Assembly: GCA_900618795.1 (NCBI GenBank) | Contig: UYJD01000004.1 | Span: forward strand, 124,001 to 188,000 | Direction: 5' to 3' | Source of the DNA: Cyanodermella asteris | Taxonomy: Eukaryota > Ascomycota > Lecanoromycetes > Ostropales > Stictidaceae | Length of the DNA: 64,000 bases | Notes under the pieces: model-generated | What the model saw: only the letters and a program-made list of their open reading frames with translations | Database searches by the model: none | What the model was told of the DNA's origin: nothing | In this document: positions 10,739 to 22,663 of the stretch, piece after piece | Numbering within the stretch: the first letter of the stretch is position 1 | How the letters are laid out: each line of letters starts with the position of its first letter | Program-made: the position numbers and the translations under genes

Positions 10739-11482
10739 TGTGCTTTTACTATATGTATGCATCAATTGCACGCAGACTTGCCGAGCTCGACTTTCAACAC
10801 GAATGCCCGGGTACGGTTTATTGGGGCTGGCGGACTTATTCAAGCACGTCAAGCGCGCGTAATCACAAAGCTGAAAGTGGAAATGAAATGTCACAGCAGG
10901 CAGCAAACGAGGGGCAGCAGCAAAGCCAAGACTCGAAGATGTGAGCTGAAGTCTTCTATGTGACGACCACTACAAGCAATCATGAGAAACAAACGGAGAA
11001 GTCAGTGTTTGGCTGCGATCAGTAATCTTGTATTTCAGTCACCATTATGCTTGCTAGGTACGTTTCATGATGGCGGCGTAGGCCACCATTCAGAGCCTCT
11101 TCAGAGGGGTTTCGGCGAGCAGCTCCACCCAACCGCAGCTATCTGGGAGCATCGATGCCGCCCTTATGCGTCCTTATCTCGCCCACACTGCTTCATGTCG
11201 TCATGAGATGGATTTCTACCAGATTGTCATGATCAACGAGCCATTTACCGGCGCTACGCCGTGATAGCCTCCATCGGCTCAGGTCAAGTTGGGCACGCAC
11301 GCCTGTTCCCTTTATTTACCTATCGTACGTTAGGCTGTTCCATGGTCTTGTCCGGCGCGAAAGCCGTGGCTGCGTTTGCGACATAAAATGGCGCCATCGC
11401 TCGTGCATATGTCTTTGCATTGACCTTGCGAGTTTCTCTTTGAGTTTGATGTTGTTTCATTCCCAGGCTCATTAGTAGCAAG
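10739..11482. other. divergent intergenic region
   Basis: Shared upstream region of the divergent deaminase and asparagine synthetase genes. No gene is seen. Confidence 0.5.
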
Positions 11483-13557
11483 ATGTGTGGAATAAGTACC
11501 ATCGTCACCCTCGACCGCAGAGCACGAAGGCCGCATGCTAGAGAACTCGATGCGAGTCTCGAATTGATCAAGCACCGTGGGCCGGACTCGCGCGGCACAT
11601 GGATTAGTGATGACAACAGAGTTGGTACTCTGTCCCAGTGAGCGAACAACCATGTTCCGTTGTTTACTAACCAGGTTCGTTAGCTCTGGGTCACGTCCGC
11701 CTCGCCATCGTAGATTTATCATCCTGCGGTGCCCAGCCCTTTCACGATCCCGAAGAAACCGTCCACGCCGTCGTCAACGGCGAATTGTACGATTATGAAG
11801 GTATCAAGAAGGATCTTGAAGCAAAAGGCTTCGTCTTTCGAGGCAACAGCGACTGTGAGATTGTCGTCTACCTCTACAAGGAGTATGGCGTGTCGTTGCT
11901 GCAGCACTTGCGCGGTGAATTCTCCTTGTGCCTGTACGATTCTCGACGACAGTTCTTCTTTGCGGCTAGGGATCGCTATGGCGTGAAGCCGTTGTTTTGG
12001 ACTGTGGTCGAGGGGAGGTTGCTGGTGGCGGCCGAGATGAAAGCGTTTCTGCCGTTGGGTTGGAAGCCGAGATGGGACGTCAGGAGTGTTATGGACGGCG
12101 GATGGCGGTCTGATCAACGGACGGTATTCGCTGGTGTGCAGACGTTGCGACCGGCTCACTACCTGACGTGTCAGTCGTTTGGAGACGTTGAGACCCGACC
12201 GTATTGGGACTTGGCTTTTCCTGACAAGAGGGTACTGGACACGCGGTCTGAACAGGACTTGATTGAAGCTGTACGTGAGCGGATGATCGACGCTGTGCGA
12301 ATACGACTCAGAGCAGATGTTCCGGTTGGGATTTACCTGTCCGGCGGAATCGATAGTTCCGTGCTAGCCGGGATCGTAACGCACCTGGTCAAAGAGCAGG
12401 GTCAGAGAGTTGGCAGCGACAAGGCGACAGACCGAGTGAGCTGCTTCAGCATTGCGTTCGATGCAGACTCGGGTTTTGATGAGTCGGAGATCTCGAATCG
12501 CACGGCAGATTGGTTAGGTGTCAAATTCCACAAGAAGCACATGGGAGAGCAGGCACTCGCTGATCATTTTGAAGAGGCAACATGGCATGCTGAGCACCAG
12601 AACCCTGACATGAATTATGTCGGCAAGTACTGTCTCAGCACCGTCCCACAAGAACATGGTTTCAAAGTCGTCTTGACTGGAGAGGGAGCTGACGAAGTCT
12701 TCGCTGGGTATTCGTTGTTCCTGCCCGATTACCTTCGCGAGCCAGATCGGTCGGTTTCGCCACTTGCCATGCCGGACGAGCTTCGGCAAAAGAAGTACGA
12801 GGAGATTGAAGCAGCGAAGAAGTAGTTCTACGAGGAAACTGGTGCTGGTGTAGTGAATCGCGGGCCATCAGTCGCTCGCCGCATGCTCAACGACATCACG
12901 TCCGTCAGTTCACTGGCCGGCTTCGTGGCCGACGTCTTCGCGCCATGGACCGCAGAGCTTGGGACGGTGGACCCACAAATGACCATTGCCAACAGTGTCG
13001 ATGGCACAGCACGAGCCCTGATGAGTGACAAATGGCATCCGCTACACTCAGGATTGTATGTTGCAGCCAAGGCGAATCTGGCAAACATCTTCCTAAGCTG
13101 CCTTGGTGACAAGAGTGAAATGGCACACAGCATCGAGGCGCGTCCTCCATTCCTGGATCATCACTTCACCGAGTTTGTCAATAAGTTACCTCCGAGTACG
13201 AAAATAAAGTATCTTCCTGAAGAAGATCGGTTCGTTGAAAAGTGGGTTCTTCGAGAAGCCAGCAAGCCGTTCATAACTAAGGAGCTGTATGAGCGCAAGA
13301 AACATCCGTATAGTGCACCCACAACGTATCCCGAGAACGGACCTCTTCACAAAAAGATGAGAGAGCTAGTCTCGGAGGAGAGTGTGGCGAAGCTGGGCTT
13401 TGTGAGTTGGGACAAGTGTAAAGGATTGGAGCGGAGGGCATTTGTGGAAGACGATCCTCAAGCGATGCGTATGATCTTTGTCATTGCACAATGGGTCGTA
13501 TTGGGTGAGCGATTTGGCGTGGAGACCGCGAGAAGTGCCTCGACCGAGAAGAATTAA
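11483..13557 (+). pseudogene. AsnB-type asparagine synthetase interrupted by one amber codon
   Basis: Exon 1 is 11483-11624. Exon 2 starts at 11684 after a 59-nt intron (GTACTC, branch TACTAAC, TTAG, phase 1) and the frame runs to TAA at 13557, 671 aa if read through. The start MCGIS gives Cys2, the nucleophile of the glutaminase domain. HRGPDSRG, GHVRLAIVD, NGELYDYEG and RDRYGVKPLF follow. The synthetase domain has the ATP PP-loop SGGIDSS at 267-273 and GEGADEVFAGY. A TAG at 12823-12825 (codon 428) interrupts the frame. The downstream 240 codons stay in the same frame and keep conserved motifs (GDKSEMAHSIEARPPFLD, KWVLREASKPFI). No plausible intron removes the TAG; the only GT-AG option would be about 31 nt. 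A truncated 427-aa product would lose part of the synthetase domain. The length fits the long bacterial-like AsnB group rather than yeast Asn1. Confidence 0.8.
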
Positions 13558-14644
13558 ACAAGCTGAGATGGGATGAACGAGGTGAAGGGCATTACAGCGG
13601 CCCGAAGTGCCGATGATCGACAACCGGCTCCCGCCGCCGCCCAGCCAATCTCCTCGAGCATGCATGCATCATTTGTGCCTGAAAGACGCGAATAGTTTGA
13701 TACAAGAGTATTGTACTCGTCGTTGCAATTCACAATGACAGAAAAAAGAAAGGATACTTTCTCCTGCTTTGCGCTCTAGAATGTGATGCGCGTTTGACTG
13801 CATTCGTCGATTCATCGTTGGTCGATTGGTTTTATTCACAAAATTTCGCGCGACCAAAATCTGGCAGCATCTGTTGAAAACCTTAGTCTTGCTCGTTCAG
13901 TGCTCATTCGTCTACTAAGATTGACCATCAAAATTACTTTTTGCTTGCTTTAATGTCAGCATCTCGACCTGTCTACGATCACGACTTAGTTTTTGGCTGA
14001 ACGCGCTTTTGCCTGGGCCGTGCTGGATGGTGGCAACTACGTACGAGTCGAACAATTTTGATATGGAAAAAGCTCAGGACAAATCGCATCTATGCGGGTC
14101 CATGCTGGCACAGTCCGTGTCTGCACAAGGGAGTTATCATTGTGCTCGTCTCAGACTCGTAGTTCGGCAGCTCTGGAAGTCCGCAATGCCGACCGAACAA
14201 GACGCTGCGCGAGCAGACCACCTCTCGAGTGAGTTTTCGTAAGGCCCAAGCTGACATTCCAACGACCGGATTGGGGTGAAATATGCATCGAGCAGAAAAG
14301 TCTACATGTCGCGTGACAGGTGAAAGAGCAAAGACGATTGGCATGGGCTGGGCCCAGGCGCTGCTTTCTTGTTCCTGACATCAGAGCGGGCGCACTACGT
14401 CATCCCAGCGCGGGAAGAGGAAAACCCACACGTGCGTCGTGGACGCCGGCATTGTCGCATTATTCCGTCTGTGATATCAAAATCCCATCTGCCGGCTCCT
14501 CCTTCCCCACGCGACCACTTTTGCCATCCATCCTTCCACCCGTCATCCTTCTCTTCGTGTATACGCCTTCTGAACGTCTACTTCTAAGCGTGCGAGCATA
14601 GCGACCTTGATACCCCCTGTACATTACCTAGAATCACCGCCAAC
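13558..14644. other. intergenic, no gene seen
   Basis: Contains the promoter of the downstream lipase gene. A CACGTG E-box lies near 14428, and a C/T-rich tract at about 14500-14560 precedes the leader ending in CACCGCCAACATGG. No other gene is seen. Confidence 0.5.
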
Positions 14645-16270
14645 ATGGTCTCCTTCAGCCCTGTACCTGCCTTCCCGGCTTACACGGGGCCGTACAAGGT
14701 CGGCACAGTCGATCTCGAAGTACCCCTGAGAGAATTGGCGCCCTCAATACCTAGCCCGGATCCTCAAGTCACCACTCTCAGCGCACGAATATTCTACCCC
14801 TGCCAGAATCCGGTCAAGACGCCGCCTAAGACGTATTGGTACCCCAATCCGCAAGCCGACTACTTCGCGGCTTATCTCGAATTTCTTGGCACTTCTTCCA
14901 AGTTAGCCAGCTTCATCTCTCTCTTCCCTCGACACTTGTACAATATCCAGATTCCCGTCAATCAAGACACTCCTCTTTTGAGGGCACCAACCTCGACACA
15001 GAGATGGCCGACCATGATCTTCTCGCATGGATTGGGTGGGACAAGACAGATGTATAGCCACATTTGCGGCTCATTAGCCAGCCACGGGGTTGTTGTCATC
15101 GCTCCCGAGCATCGCGATGGCAGTGCACCGGTCTCCTTCGTTCGAGACGCAGATAGCAAGGTTTCGCATACGGTACGTTATCAAACCATCCCACACGAAA
15201 ACTGCGGCGCAACACAAAAGGCACGCAATCAGCAGCTCCGGCAACGGCTCTGGGAAATGGGCGAGACCTACTCATTACTCCAGGCCTTGGACAAGGGCGT
15301 TGCTTTTTCAAACCACGCGCTTCGAACCGAGACTAGCAAGTCTGGGACGCACCTTGACTTGTCGTATTTCAAGGACTCGCTGAACGTGCATGATCCTGGA
15401 TCTGTCCACTTTGCGGGGCATTCTTTTGGGGCTGTGACAGCCCTACAGTATGTGGAATCGGTATTCTACGATCCGGCCACGGCACCGGATACATATCAAC
15501 CTCTCTACACCCCACCACGAGAGTCGCAAGTCGTCAAGCAGATTACTCCACACACAAACTTGACACTTCTCGACTGCTGGATGCTGCCTACCCAGGATCC
15601 GACAACGCGATGGCTGCACGACCAGCCAATTCCAGCATACACAAACGGTGGACCAGGCGGAAGTGTCATCCTTGCTATACTGTCCGAAGGATTCTACAAA
15701 TGGAATGACAACTTGAACGAGCTCAAGCGGGTGGTATCACCAGACCCGTCTAAGCTTCCGGAATGGTGGACACCGACAGAGATGGTGAAGATTGTGGCTC
15801 CACACGTCTTCTACCCGGTCAAGAGCGCCCACCTGAGCCAATCCGACTTTGGCGTCTTGTTTCCCTGGGTGGCCAAAAAGGCCTTCAAAGCAGAAGAACC
15901 AGAACGCACGGTTAAGCTGAACGTCCGAGCTATCTTGGAAGTCTGGCGAAACAACGGTGCAGAGCTAGCGGACACGTGCAAGGCGGACATGGAAATCGTC
16001 CAAGCTCGTGACGCTGAGCTACAAAAATCGCATGACATGCAGTCGGGAAAGACCAAGGCGCCGCGCAGGAGCAGTAGTTCGGAAACCTTGGCGCCAGGCG
16101 TGGCGATTCTCAAACAAGACGAGAGGATCTTGCTCAAAAGTCGTGATATTCGTGGCTGGATTGCGCTGAGCCTCGCTGAGGAGGACAATGAGACCTCGGG
16201 CATGTCAGAAAAGAAAGACGTTGGGCGAATATTTAAGGAAAGAGAGGAGGCGGGTGGCATCGAGACCTAA
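14645..16270 (+). CDS. platelet-activating factor acetylhydrolase-like lipase
   Basis: Single exon, 541 aa. The alpha/beta hydrolase fold of the PAF-acetylhydrolase (group VII PLA2) family is seen: PTMIFSHGLGGTRQMYS supplies the oxyanion region, VVVIAPEHRDGSAP follows, and the nucleophile elbow GHSFG places the catalytic Ser at 260. An Asp and a His would complete the triad; SAHLSQSDFG near residue 400 is the likely His region. The family hydrolyses short or oxidised acyl chains at sn-2 of phospholipids. No signal peptide is evident, which suggests a cytosolic enzyme. The C-terminal 100 residues are polar and Lys/Glu-rich. The start context is good (GCCAACATGG). Confidence 0.88.
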   Translation: MVSFSPVPAFPAYTGPYKVGTVDLEVPLRELAPSIPSPDPQVTTLSARIFYPCQNPVKTPPKTYWYPNPQADYFAAYLEFLGTSSKLASFISLFPRHLYNIQIPVNQDTPLLRAPTSTQRWPTMIFSHGLGGTRQMYSHICGSLASHGVVVIAPEHRDGSAPVSFVRDADSKVSHTVRYQTIPHENCGATQKARNQQLRQRLWEMGETYSLLQALDKGVAFSNHALRTETSKSGTHLDLSYFKDSLNVHDPGSVHFAGHSFGAVTALQYVESVFYDPATAPDTYQPLYTPPRESQVVKQITPHTNLTLLDCWMLPTQDPTTRWLHDQPIPAYTNGGPGGSVILAILSEGFYKWNDNLNELKRVVSPDPSKLPEWWTPTEMVKIVAPHVFYPVKSAHLSQSDFGVLFPWVAKKAFKAEEPERTVKLNVRAILEVWRNNGAELADTCKADMEIVQARDAELQKSHDMQSGKTKAPRRSSSSETLAPGVAILKQDERILLKSRDIRGWIALSLAEEDNETSGMSEKKDVGRIFKEREEAGGIET

Positions 16271-17607
16271 GCCCAACCAGCTTTTCCTGGAGGTCGAAAG
16301 ATCATACAGGTCCAACAGAGAGTCGCAACAAGCACTCGTCAAGAAAAGCTCAGCCCTCAGCTAGGACTGAAGGTGTCCAAGCAGAGTTCCGCCACACTAT
16401 CAAAGACATCGGTATAATGGGCGAGATCGCCTCCGGCCAATCAATGCGTGTACAATCATGACACTGACGACAAATACAATGCTTAGCGCGGGCGGTACAC
16501 ATTTCACAAATGTTTCAAGCGCCAGGCGTTTGGGTTGGGGTGAAGGCCCAGTCTTGGGATTGGGCGGAAGAAGGAGCACGGCCAAGCATGGCAAGCGTGG
16601 AGAGTGAAAGAGTTGATGGGCTTATCGCTCACCGAGACCTGTAAGCTAGAACCAGTGTTGAAGCATGGTATCCACTACAGAAAAGCGGCAGTTTGCGGCT
16701 GAGGTGTTTGAAGAAAATGGCAGTGGATGATGTTATGTCGTTATGGGCACAATTCCGTCAGGTGTAACCCTGTAGAAGAAGCATCAGGTCACCCTTGGCC
16801 AAGACGCATCAGACACTCGCAGATCACGTGCACCCTGCGACGAAGCCGTCAGCACGTCTCTCGTAAGTACTAGTAGGTAGTAGTGCTGACTTCGCCCCCG
16901 CTGTCCTCTGCCAACAGCATCGTGAGCTCGGCGCGCTGAACTCGGCGTTGACTAAACATCTATTTCCTTCCCGTCCATCTGCCCACCTTCGCCAGGCCAC
17001 CACAGCGCACAAGTGGTCCCTACCGCCACCTGTCGCCGCCGATAGCTAGCACGTCGTACAGCGTCTCTGACAGCCCGAAGGATCTCTCCCCCGCTTGATA
17101 ATATTCGAAAAGCTTTTTCAGCAGACCCAGTTACGTGAGCAGCTGCACGGGCGACCTTGAAGACTTAGAGCCTCAATGGCACCGCTAGAATAACGTCACC
17201 TGGTAGGTCAGCTCCTTCCAGCTGAACTCAGTGTCACTTCCTTCACTGCGCATATACTCTGTCTGGAACCTGTTTCGTGCCGTATCACTGCCATCGTTTG
17301 TTTCGAAGCACACCCTCAGCTGCACCAACATAGGCGCCTGAACGTTGGTACCGATCGGCCACCGGCAGCTGTTCGCCCATTCGACCGCTACGGTACCACA
17401 CGATAAACAGGAGGCTTTGGCTTTGCTCTAGCTTGGGACGATGAGTATCATTTTTAGCCATGGCAGTCTTCTTACATCGCCCGCCGTCTGCACCTGCATC
17501 TTTGAGTCAATGTATATCTCTGTCTTCTAGCATGTTTTCCAAAAATCTCAGCAGAACAAGCCCAAACTAACCCCACAACCTCAACTGACGCAACTAAGAA
17601 ACTTGAA
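16271..17607. other. intergenic and long 5' region of the bZIP gene
   Basis: No protein-like ORF. Short upstream ATGs occur close to the bZIP start, so a regulated leader is possible, but nothing in the sequence proves it. Confidence 0.45.
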
Positions 17608-19972
17608 ATGAATGCACCGAGCCTATCCCCACCACCCAAACCTAGGGACACCAGCGACGAGGCTGCCTCGTCCAACAAGAAGAAGTCGGGCCGGAAGAAG
17701 ACGACTCAGGACGGCGATGCTGTTGAACGTCGTCGGACCCAGCTCAGACTCGCACAACGAGCCTACCGGGAGCGCAAGGAAACCACCATAGCCGACCTGG
17801 AGAAGAAAACCGCCAACCTCGAGCGAGCCCTCGGAGACATGTACAGCATCTTCAGTAGCTACCATGACGCTGTCGCGATGCAGCAGGTCTCCCCAACCGA
17901 TGCCAGATGGGTCCAAGACCTCAATCAAGTGAGAGATGAGCTCAATACTGCAATGCATCAGGCCGGAGTGGACCCTGACGGAGAGAAAGTTGGCGAGCGG
18001 AGGCGCATTCGAGCTAGTGCATCTCCGAACCCGCAGGGTAACATCTTCGAAAGCGACGAGACACGGCGACAGCACAGTCTCAGGTCTGGCACCTCTCTTC
18101 AGCCGTCGGACACTCTAGGCTACGCTTTTAGCGCGCACTCTTCGATTGAGACCAACCCCTTCGTTGGTTCTGGTATGTCATCACCGACACAGGCAGCACA
18201 GGTAAGGTCCCCTTCTCTAGCCCCTTACATCCGTGTCTTCGAGTTTCCTTGGCACGCTCTGTTTGGGGTCGCGCGGTGTTGTGGTGGCTGACAGGCCACG
18301 CAAGAACATGCTGTACGCAGCAAATCCGCCATTCAGGCCTTCAGAGCAATTCTTAGGCAACGAGTGTATCTGTCTCCATGCTTGGCTGCAGACTTATGGT
18401 CGGGTCCCTCCAGCTTGGGCGCATGCACCCGACTGTCATTTCTACCAAATCGATCAATTTTCTTACCATCGCGGCTCGCACTCGAGCTAATCACATTCAC
18501 TTCACAGTTTGGCCGACCGCTCAAACGCCGCAAGAATACTGTCCCTGACCACGTTTTCCGAGATGGCAAGTCGGGAATGGCAGTGCTTCACAGCAGCAAC
18601 TGGCTCAACACCGCTCAGCTTGCTGGTCCGAGTGGGTACCGAAACGAGGGGTCGAGCTTCGCACGGCGACTGTTCCACTTCTGTATGGAGTGTTGCTTCC
18701 GCTTGCTAGCAGACCCACGAAGAAACAAGGAGGAAGTATACAAGAAATTCCGCTGGTCCCTCCACTTTCGCGACCGGGAAAGCATTCTCAAGAGCGTCAT
18801 CGGATACCTTCAGGCCGACGCTAAGACCAAGGGCTTGAATAGACCTCCGGACCCAGGCATATTTCCGATAGGGAATGCAGGCACTCATTATGCTCGACCA
18901 GAATTCATGAGCGAGTTTCCCAAACAATTCAGAATACCTGAAGATGCCGGCCTCCCCGAATCACAAAAGGCACTTTACCCATACAACATTTACAAATATT
19001 CTGCCGTCAAGCAGAGCGATCTCCCGGAGTCCATATTGAAGCAGCAATTTTCCAAAGATGTGCCCTGGTTCGATACGTACGATACCGAGATGTACCTCCG
19101 CGGACGGGGCGTCAAATTCAACGAGTTCTCCTCCGCAGCGACGATCGAAGTCGACGTTGAAGATAGATCAGTGATGTCAACGACACCCACGGCACCGGCT
19201 CCCCCCATAGAGGCCTTTATAGACGTACCTCTCTCCAACGAAAATGCGACGCACAGTGACAGTAGTAGTCCCAATCTTGAGGACATTGACTGGGCAAATC
19301 TCGGTGACTGGAGCATGCTAAATCAAGACGCAACCGGTCCCGATGATCCCTATCTCAACGCAACATCTGCGACAAGAGCAGAGCCGCAGTCTGCTGTGAA
19401 CAATCTCGTCGAAACTACTGCTGGCAATCTAAACATGTTTGGGACCATCGGCGATGAGCTTGGAATTAGCAGTATTCTTGACCCTGCGCAGGAGCGCGCA
19501 CCGAGGTCTGGGCCTTTCAAACCAACGAGCCTGAAACGGACGGTTACGATCGACTTGGACGCGCTGATGCATCGTAAGTTTACTCCACTTATAACACTAT
19601 GCCATTCAATTCCTGGAGAGTTGGAGAATGTACTTGTAATCATCTTTGTCACGCTAGGTTTTGATTGCGAGCCTTGGACCTCTCAGAAGGGACTCAACCT
19701 CTTCTCCCATGTCATTACTTTCATATGCATTGTCATGGACGATTATCTTGTTACGCGTTTCACTTGATTGCGTCTGTTGGCGTCTGTTCTCCGGAATTCA
19801 CGCTCGAGATACTGTTTCCTCCCACTTTCAAGACCTTGCAAGCAACTGTACTGACTCGTACAAAACAGTTCTCGAGAACGGCGCGATGTGTCTCGGTCGC
19901 GCGCCCGGCTTCCGCAAGAACGTTGTCGACGATGCTCTGGACGCCGTCATACGCGCAGCAACGCAGTGTTGA
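17608..19972 (+). CDS. bZIP transcription factor
   Basis: Three exons are proposed: 17608-18201, 18508-19573 and 19869-19972, giving 587 aa. The donors are GTAAGG and GTAAGT and both acceptors are ACAG, with consistent phases. The basic region and zipper lie at about 42-85 (RRRTQLRLAQRAYRERK, then a heptad stretch ADLEKKTANLERAL). The middle holds a region beginning FGRPLKRRKNTVPDHVF. The end of exon 2 joins exon 3 to give DLDALMH-LLENGAMCLGRAPGFRK. That CLGRAPGF motif is a recurrent C-terminal signature of this fungal bZIP group, which supports the second splice. Both introns (306 and 295 nt) are long for the window, so a small missed exon is possible. The protein is probably a nuclear DNA-binding regulator; its targets are unknown. 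Confidence 0.82.
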
Positions 19973-21217
19973 CCGTCGCGCGTGAGCACGGCCGCATACA
20001 CGGTCAACAAAACCCCAAGCATTGGCGGCCAACATGTCTCAACCGCTCACGTTGACTCAAGCGTCAGCACTTTATGGAACTCAGCCATCATCACCGCGGG
20101 CGCCGCTGGTGGGCCCAAGACTCCGGCACCTGGACTCCCAAAATGGCACGGAAGGTGGTTGCATGCCGGACGGAAAACAATGGTGCCGGATCAGCGTCTC
20201 TGTTTTCAATAATGAGGTGGAGTTAGGATGCATCGGCATACGCTGGCACCCGGCTATTGCTACCGTTCGGACGGAGTCACAATCTGGGGAGGTGCTTTTT
20301 GTGGCGATGCGCGTTTTGTTGCGGAATTTATTTATATGACCTAGATGCGGAGAGCTGAAACAAGCGTTGGCGGATGTTACGATGTTCAGCGCGTGTGCGG
20401 CGGATGCGACGTTGCGAATCTGGCGAATTTGCGCTTCGTTGCTGTTTTTGTGCCGAAACATGCGTGTTCACCGGAGGTTTTGACTGCATTTGGCAATCAT
20501 ATTCGTTCATCACGTAGGCATGACTGAAGTCAGTAAATCAGCATGAAGTGCACCGGGTGACCGTATTCGTACAGACATTGTTCCTCAGCGGGTGTTCACG
20601 GCCTCTTTTAGCGGTACTAGCGGATTCGCTCCGCCGGATCTCACAGCAAGCACTTGAGCAAATACTTTGGCAGTGATGGATGAAGCATCGGATGCCGCAG
20701 GAGTGCTAAGACTACAAACGCGGAAGCGCGCGCATCGCGTCAGCCCAATCGAATGCGAAGCGAACGTATCGAAAAGAAACAGATCCTATCAATTGCTATA
20801 CACTGGTGCGTTTCTATCTTTTGGGGTATTGCCGCCGTCTACTACCAAAGGTAGCTGTCAAAGGTCGCAGTTTCACCTGAAACTGTGGTTTGGCATCGGC
20901 CGCCCATAGGTCAAGATCTCTTGATTTGTCAAAGTCACAAACAGAGGCCATCTCAAATCTTTGGAGGGCAAAGCAGTGTCACAGCTATTTCTGGAGAGGA
21001 AATTGCCGTGCGGTGACATGATATATGGTAGCATTCATTGGCCTGAATAAAACCCAGCCCCAGCACTCAAGTCAGGCGAGGGAGGTCTCAGGACAGAGTG
21101 GTCATGGCCTTATCCCTTTGATCAGAGGATGCCAGATTGAGGCCATTCGTGTATTGCTTGGTCTTTTGGACCTTGGAGCTGTCAGGATAACGGGTGATGC
21201 ATCGCTCGACTCATGGT
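19973..21217. other. intergenic, no gene seen
   Basis: Convergent 3' region between the bZIP gene and DSK2. Short ORFs lack conserved motifs. Confidence 0.5.
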
Positions 21218-22663
21218 TCAGCCACCTAGTAAGTAGTTCACAGCACCTTGTACACTTCCTCCGCTTCGACGCAAGGCCTCGATGTTCCTCTCAAAATCGT
21301 AGAAGCCCATGTCGTTAAGTTGCCGTAACTGATCAGCATATCTTTCCTCCGGCGGCCTATTGTCAGGTGGGCCAGCTGGCGGAGCACCAAACGCGCCCTG
21401 GAAAGCATCGAAGCCAGCGAAAGGATTTGCACCACCGGCGAAGGGGTTGGCACCTCCAGCACCACCAGCACCACCGAACAATGCTGCGAATGGGTTTGTG
21501 GCGACACCCTGACCGGTCTGTCCTCCTCCTCCTCCTGCTGCTGCTGCGTCACCGCCTTCTCTGTTTTGTCCTTCGGTATTACTTCCGGCCTGCTCGCCTC
21601 CTGCAGGAGCGAACATTGCTTGCGTCAACTGCTGCATGAGTTCTGGGTTTTGCATGAGGTTCCTGGTCATGTTCTGCATCATAGGATTTCCGCCGAACGG
21701 TGAGCCGAACGGGTTCTGGGCGGATGGGGAGCCTGTGTTGCCGCGATTGGCATCACCACCCTCGCCGGTTGCTGGTGGCTGACCGCCGAGCAAAGCAGCG
21801 AATGGGTTGCCAGCCATACCGCCTGCTCCCGGCTGGCCAAACATGGCGAATGGGTTCGGTGGCGGACTTGATGTGCCTCCCGTCTGCTGATTCTGACCTG
21901 TTCCCTCCCCTCCTTCAACGCCGCCGGGTACTGCGAAGCTGCTCTGAGTCCCCTGGCCCTGTCCCATCGAGCGCATCATCTGCATCTGTTGTCTGATTAA
22001 CTGCGGATCCGTCATCATCTGCCTGAACATCGGACTCTGCAGCATTTGTCTAGCCCCCGGCATATCTCTCAACATGGGACTCGATCTTATCATCTCGTCA
22101 AGGACCGCCGGGTTGTTCAACATCTCGCTCAGCTGTTGTCTGAACGCCGGGTTCTCCAACTGCCTAAGTTGCTCTTCTGGATCCGGTGGCGGACCCATAC
22201 CTCCATCTGGCCCGAACATGCTCTGGTTCGGCAACTGTGCGAGACCGGCAAACCGCGCGCCCGTGAGGCCCGCCAACAGGTTGTTGGCCCCCGTTCCAGT
22301 CGCCATGTTAGGCATTTGTGAGTTTCCGCTAGTATTTCCACCTGCACCAGAGCCCGATGCTGTCGATGCTCCCTGGTTACCAGGCTGGTTCCGCACATTG
22401 CTTTCCGCCGCCTTGACCAAATGTACTGTATTGTTTTCCTTGATCTTGTAGCTTGCCAGTGTATCTGGGTCTTTCAGGACGCGGCCGGAGTAGATCAGAC
22501 GTTGTCGCTCGGGTGCTATCTTGGCGTAGTTGTCTGATGAGAGGAGTTCCTTGAGGCTCTGGACTGTCATGGTGAGGGGTACGGTTACGCTGAACTTCGC
22601 ATCGCCAGCCGTTTTGATGTGAAAGGTGATGGGCTGATCTTCGGTGGAGGCTTCGTCCGCCAT
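21218..22663 (-). CDS. DSK2: ubiquilin / DSK2 ubiquitin receptor
   Basis: Single exon, 481 aa. The N-terminal ubiquitin-like domain spans about 12-84 (ITFHIKTAGDAKFSVTV, then RLIYSGRVLKDPDTL). STI1-type repeats lie at about 150-245 (NPAFRQQLSEMLNNPAVL, MLQSPMFRQMM) and again around 325-350 (NPMMQNMTRNLMQNPEL). A Gly/Asn/Gln-rich spacer follows. The UBA domain is at the extreme C-terminus (YADQLRQLNDMGF, then AVNYLLGG). Dsk2 shuttles polyubiquitinated proteins to the proteasome, the UBL binding the proteasome and the UBA binding ubiquitin. Domain order and length match the family. The stop is TGA at 21220-21218. Confidence 0.95.
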   Translation of the reverse strand: MADEASTEDQPITFHIKTAGDAKFSVTVPLTMTVQSLKELLSSDNYAKIAPERQRLIYSGRVLKDPDTLASYKIKENNTVHLVKAAESNVRNQPGNQGASTASGSGAGGNTSGNSQMPNMATGTGANNLLAGLTGARFAGLAQLPNQSMFGPDGGMGPPPDPEEQLRQLENPAFRQQLSEMLNNPAVLDEMIRSSPMLRDMPGARQMLQSPMFRQMMTDPQLIRQQMQMMRSMGQGQGTQSSFAVPGGVEGGEGTGQNQQTGGTSSPPPNPFAMFGQPGAGGMAGNPFAALLGGQPPATGEGGDANRGNTGSPSAQNPFGSPFGGNPMMQNMTRNLMQNPELMQQLTQAMFAPAGGEQAGSNTEGQNREGGDAAAAGGGGGQTGQGVATNPFAALFGGAGGAGGANPFAGGANPFAGFDAFQGAFGAPPAGPPDNRPPEERYADQLRQLNDMGFYDFERNIEALRRSGGSVQGAVNYLLGG

